Below are positions 13,688 through 15,005 of a stretch of DNA of 15,005 nt, in pieces (the first letter of the stretch is position 1; each line of letters opens with the position of its first letter). Position numbers and translations under genes: made by a program. The stretch lies in the NCBI GenBank assembly GCA_031362245.1, contig JANLSD010000281.1:1-15005 (forward strand), written 5' to 3'. Below the pieces are notes generated by a model that searched no databases, had not been told where the DNA came from, and worked only from the letters and a program-made list of their open reading frames with translations. The stretch comes from JAAURS01 sp031362245. Lineage in GTDB: Bacteria; Cyanobacteriota; Cyanobacteriia; Thermosynechococcales; Thermosynechococcaceae.

Positions 13688-15005
13688 TCAAGAAACAACC
13701 CTACCTTGAGTCCTCCGTTGACTTTTCAATAGCGCTGTTGCATCCGCTTCAGCAACGGGTCGTGAAAACAAGAAACCCTGAAATTCATGACAGTTAATAC
13801 TCTTTAAATAATTAAGCTGTTCTTGTGTTTCTACCCCTTCAGCCACAGTAGAAAGTCCCAGTTGATGTCCTAATGTTGCAATGGTTTTGATAATGTTGCA
13901 TTCATGGCCAGACATTTGAACCTGCATCATAAACTGCCGATCAATCTTGAGGGTATCGACGGGAAACTGATGCAGATAACTGAGGGATGAATAGCCTGTC
14001 CCAAAATCATCAATGCTTAATTGAACCTTACGCTCCTTGAGGGCATGGAGAAATCGAATTGTCCCTTCAGGGTCATGAATAATAGAGCTTTCTGTAATTT
14101 CTAGTTTCAGTAGATACTGTAATCCCTTCCCCTCAGATAAAACATGGTCTAGCAAGTGGAGTAGCTTGGGCTGATGTTCTGGTAAAAAGTGTTTCGGGGA
14201 GAGATTGGCGCTCATCACAAGGGGCGGGAGATCGGGGAACTGATCACTCCAACGCTCAAGCTGTTGATAGGCTTGCTGAATCACCCAGAGATCAATCGGA
14301 ATAATCAGATCCGTTGCTTCAGCGATTTTAATAAACGTATCCGGCATCATCATGAAACCATCGGCTTGGGTCCAACGAATCAACGCTTCAAATCCAGTGA
14401 TTTGACCTGTCTCAACCCCAACAATGGGTTGGTAATACACCACAAATTCATCTTTGTGTTCTGTGGCGCGACGCAGATCATTTTCAAGCTGAAGCTGATG
14501 ACGCGCTTGAAAATGCATTGCATCTTGAAAAATCTCAAACCGTCCAATCCCCAGAGACTTTGCCTGGTACATTGCGGTATCTGCGTCTCGTAAAAGGTGC
14601 TCAGGCTGCTCATAACGCCCATCACCCATTACAATGCCAATACAGGCGTTCATAAAAATTTCTTGTTGGTTAACCACATAAAGGTCAGCTAGTGCCATAT
14701 TAAGTTGTTCTGCAAGCTGGGTGGCGGCTGTAGCGTCAGCAATATCTTCAAGCAAAATTGCAAATTCATCTCCACCCAGGCGGGCCAGCTTTCCTCTCGT
14801 TTGCAGGCATTCCTGAAGCCGTTTGGCAATGGCAACCAAAAGTTGATCGCCCAAAGCGTGGCCTAAGGAGTCATTGACCATCTTGAAGCGATCGCAATCT
14901 AGATAAAACACCGCAAACCGATACGCAGGATCTTGATGGGCTTGTGCTAGAACCTCCGTTAAAAAATTACTAAAGCACGCTCGATTGGGTAAGCCCGTCA
15001 GCGGA
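13688..15005 (-). CDS. GGDEF-EAL cyclic-di-GMP turnover protein (N-terminus outside window)
   Basis: 438 residues of the C-terminal part are visible, and the frame is open to the right edge (PLTGLPNRACF... is the normal start of a GGDEF domain). The GGDEF active loop is intact at 14762-14776 (LARLGGDEFAILLED), so diguanylate cyclase activity is possible. The EAL domain has EALIRW (14381-14389), SANLSPKHF, LEITES, IDDFGTGYSS, the LKIDRQF lysine and AEGVETQ, so all the metal and catalytic residues for c-di-GMP hydrolysis are present, and it closes with CHEFQGFLFSRPV. Both halves therefore look active, and the missing N-terminal sensor would decide the balance. A GTG near 14911 would cut the GGDEF domain and is not a real start. 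The gene is convergent with moaE. Confidence 0.92.
   Translation of the reverse strand, partial: PLTGLPNRACFSNFLTEVLAQAHQDPAYRFAVFYLDCDRFKMVNDSLGHALGDQLLVAIAKRLQECLQTRGKLARLGGDEFAILLEDIADATAATQLAEQLNMALADLYVVNQQEIFMNACIGIVMGDGRYEQPEHLLRDADTAMYQAKSLGIGRFEIFQDAMHFQARHQLQLENDLRRATEHKDEFVVYYQPIVGVETGQITGFEALIRWTQADGFMMMPDTFIKIAEATDLIIPIDLWVIQQAYQQLERWSDQFPDLPPLVMSANLSPKHFLPEHQPKLLHLLDHVLSEGKGLQYLLKLEITESSIIHDPEGTIRFLHALKERKVQLSIDDFGTGYSSLSYLHQFPVDTLKIDRQFMMQVQMSGHECNIIKTIATLGHQLGLSTVAEGVETQEQLNYLKSINCHEFQGFLFSRPVAEADATALLKSQRRTQGRVVS

Noticed and set aside
14380..14625. Frameshift in the GGDEF-EAL gene suggested by an alternative minus-strand frame
   Set aside because: The main frame is continuous from the right edge to 13688 with all the GGDEF and EAL motifs, so the other frame is a shadow.

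Overview
The window is chromosomal DNA from a cyanobacterium. The main grounds are the roughly 18 copies of the HIP1 octamer GCGATCGC in 15 kb, a CrtR-type beta-carotene hydroxylase, a COP23-domain protein, a DUF1816 protein, and a plant/cyanobacteria-type lumenal protein (DUF6816-like). I cannot name the genus from sequence alone.

Left part (1-2600): the C-terminal tail of a FxLYD-type protein, then the 3' half of a tRNA-His gene without its 5' half, which looks like an integration scar. A creatininase-family amidohydrolase (minus) and a Lin0512-family protein (plus) follow as a divergent pair. A MITE-like 195-bp inverted-repeat element then runs straight into the start of an orphan molybdate-binding lipoprotein gene (modA), which ends at a second nested palindromic repeat.

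Middle part (2577-6730): a secreted COP23-domain protein (minus), crtR (plus), and two minus-strand genes, an AI-2E/PerM-type membrane protein and a metallo-beta-lactamase-fold protein that lacks the HxH half of its metal motif. A perfect 20-bp palindrome closes the convergent crtR/AI-2E end.

Signalling operon (6995-11661): three tightly packed plus-strand genes. They encode a 644-aa REC-wHTH-HPt-REC-REC response regulator, a soluble 773-aa PAS-GAF-PAS histidine kinase, and a 131-aa single-domain receiver. The inventory and the spacing of phospho-residues (D51, H293, D550) closely resemble RcaC, RcaE and RcaF, the green/red-light phosphorelay of complementary chromatic acclimation. The kinase GAF carries Cys-Leu where bilin GAFs usually have Cys-His, and a Lys 13 residues later. 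This is the most interesting system in the window. No phycobilisome target gene is visible nearby, so the signal is unproven.

Right part (11662-15005): three 15-bp tandem repeats upstream of a DUF1816 gene, a secreted DUF6816-like gene, moaE (large subunit of molybdopterin synthase), a second copy of the GCGCAA-type palindrome, and a convergent GGDEF-EAL cyclic-di-GMP enzyme that runs off the right edge. modA and moaE both serve molybdenum-cofactor metabolism but lie 11 kb apart.
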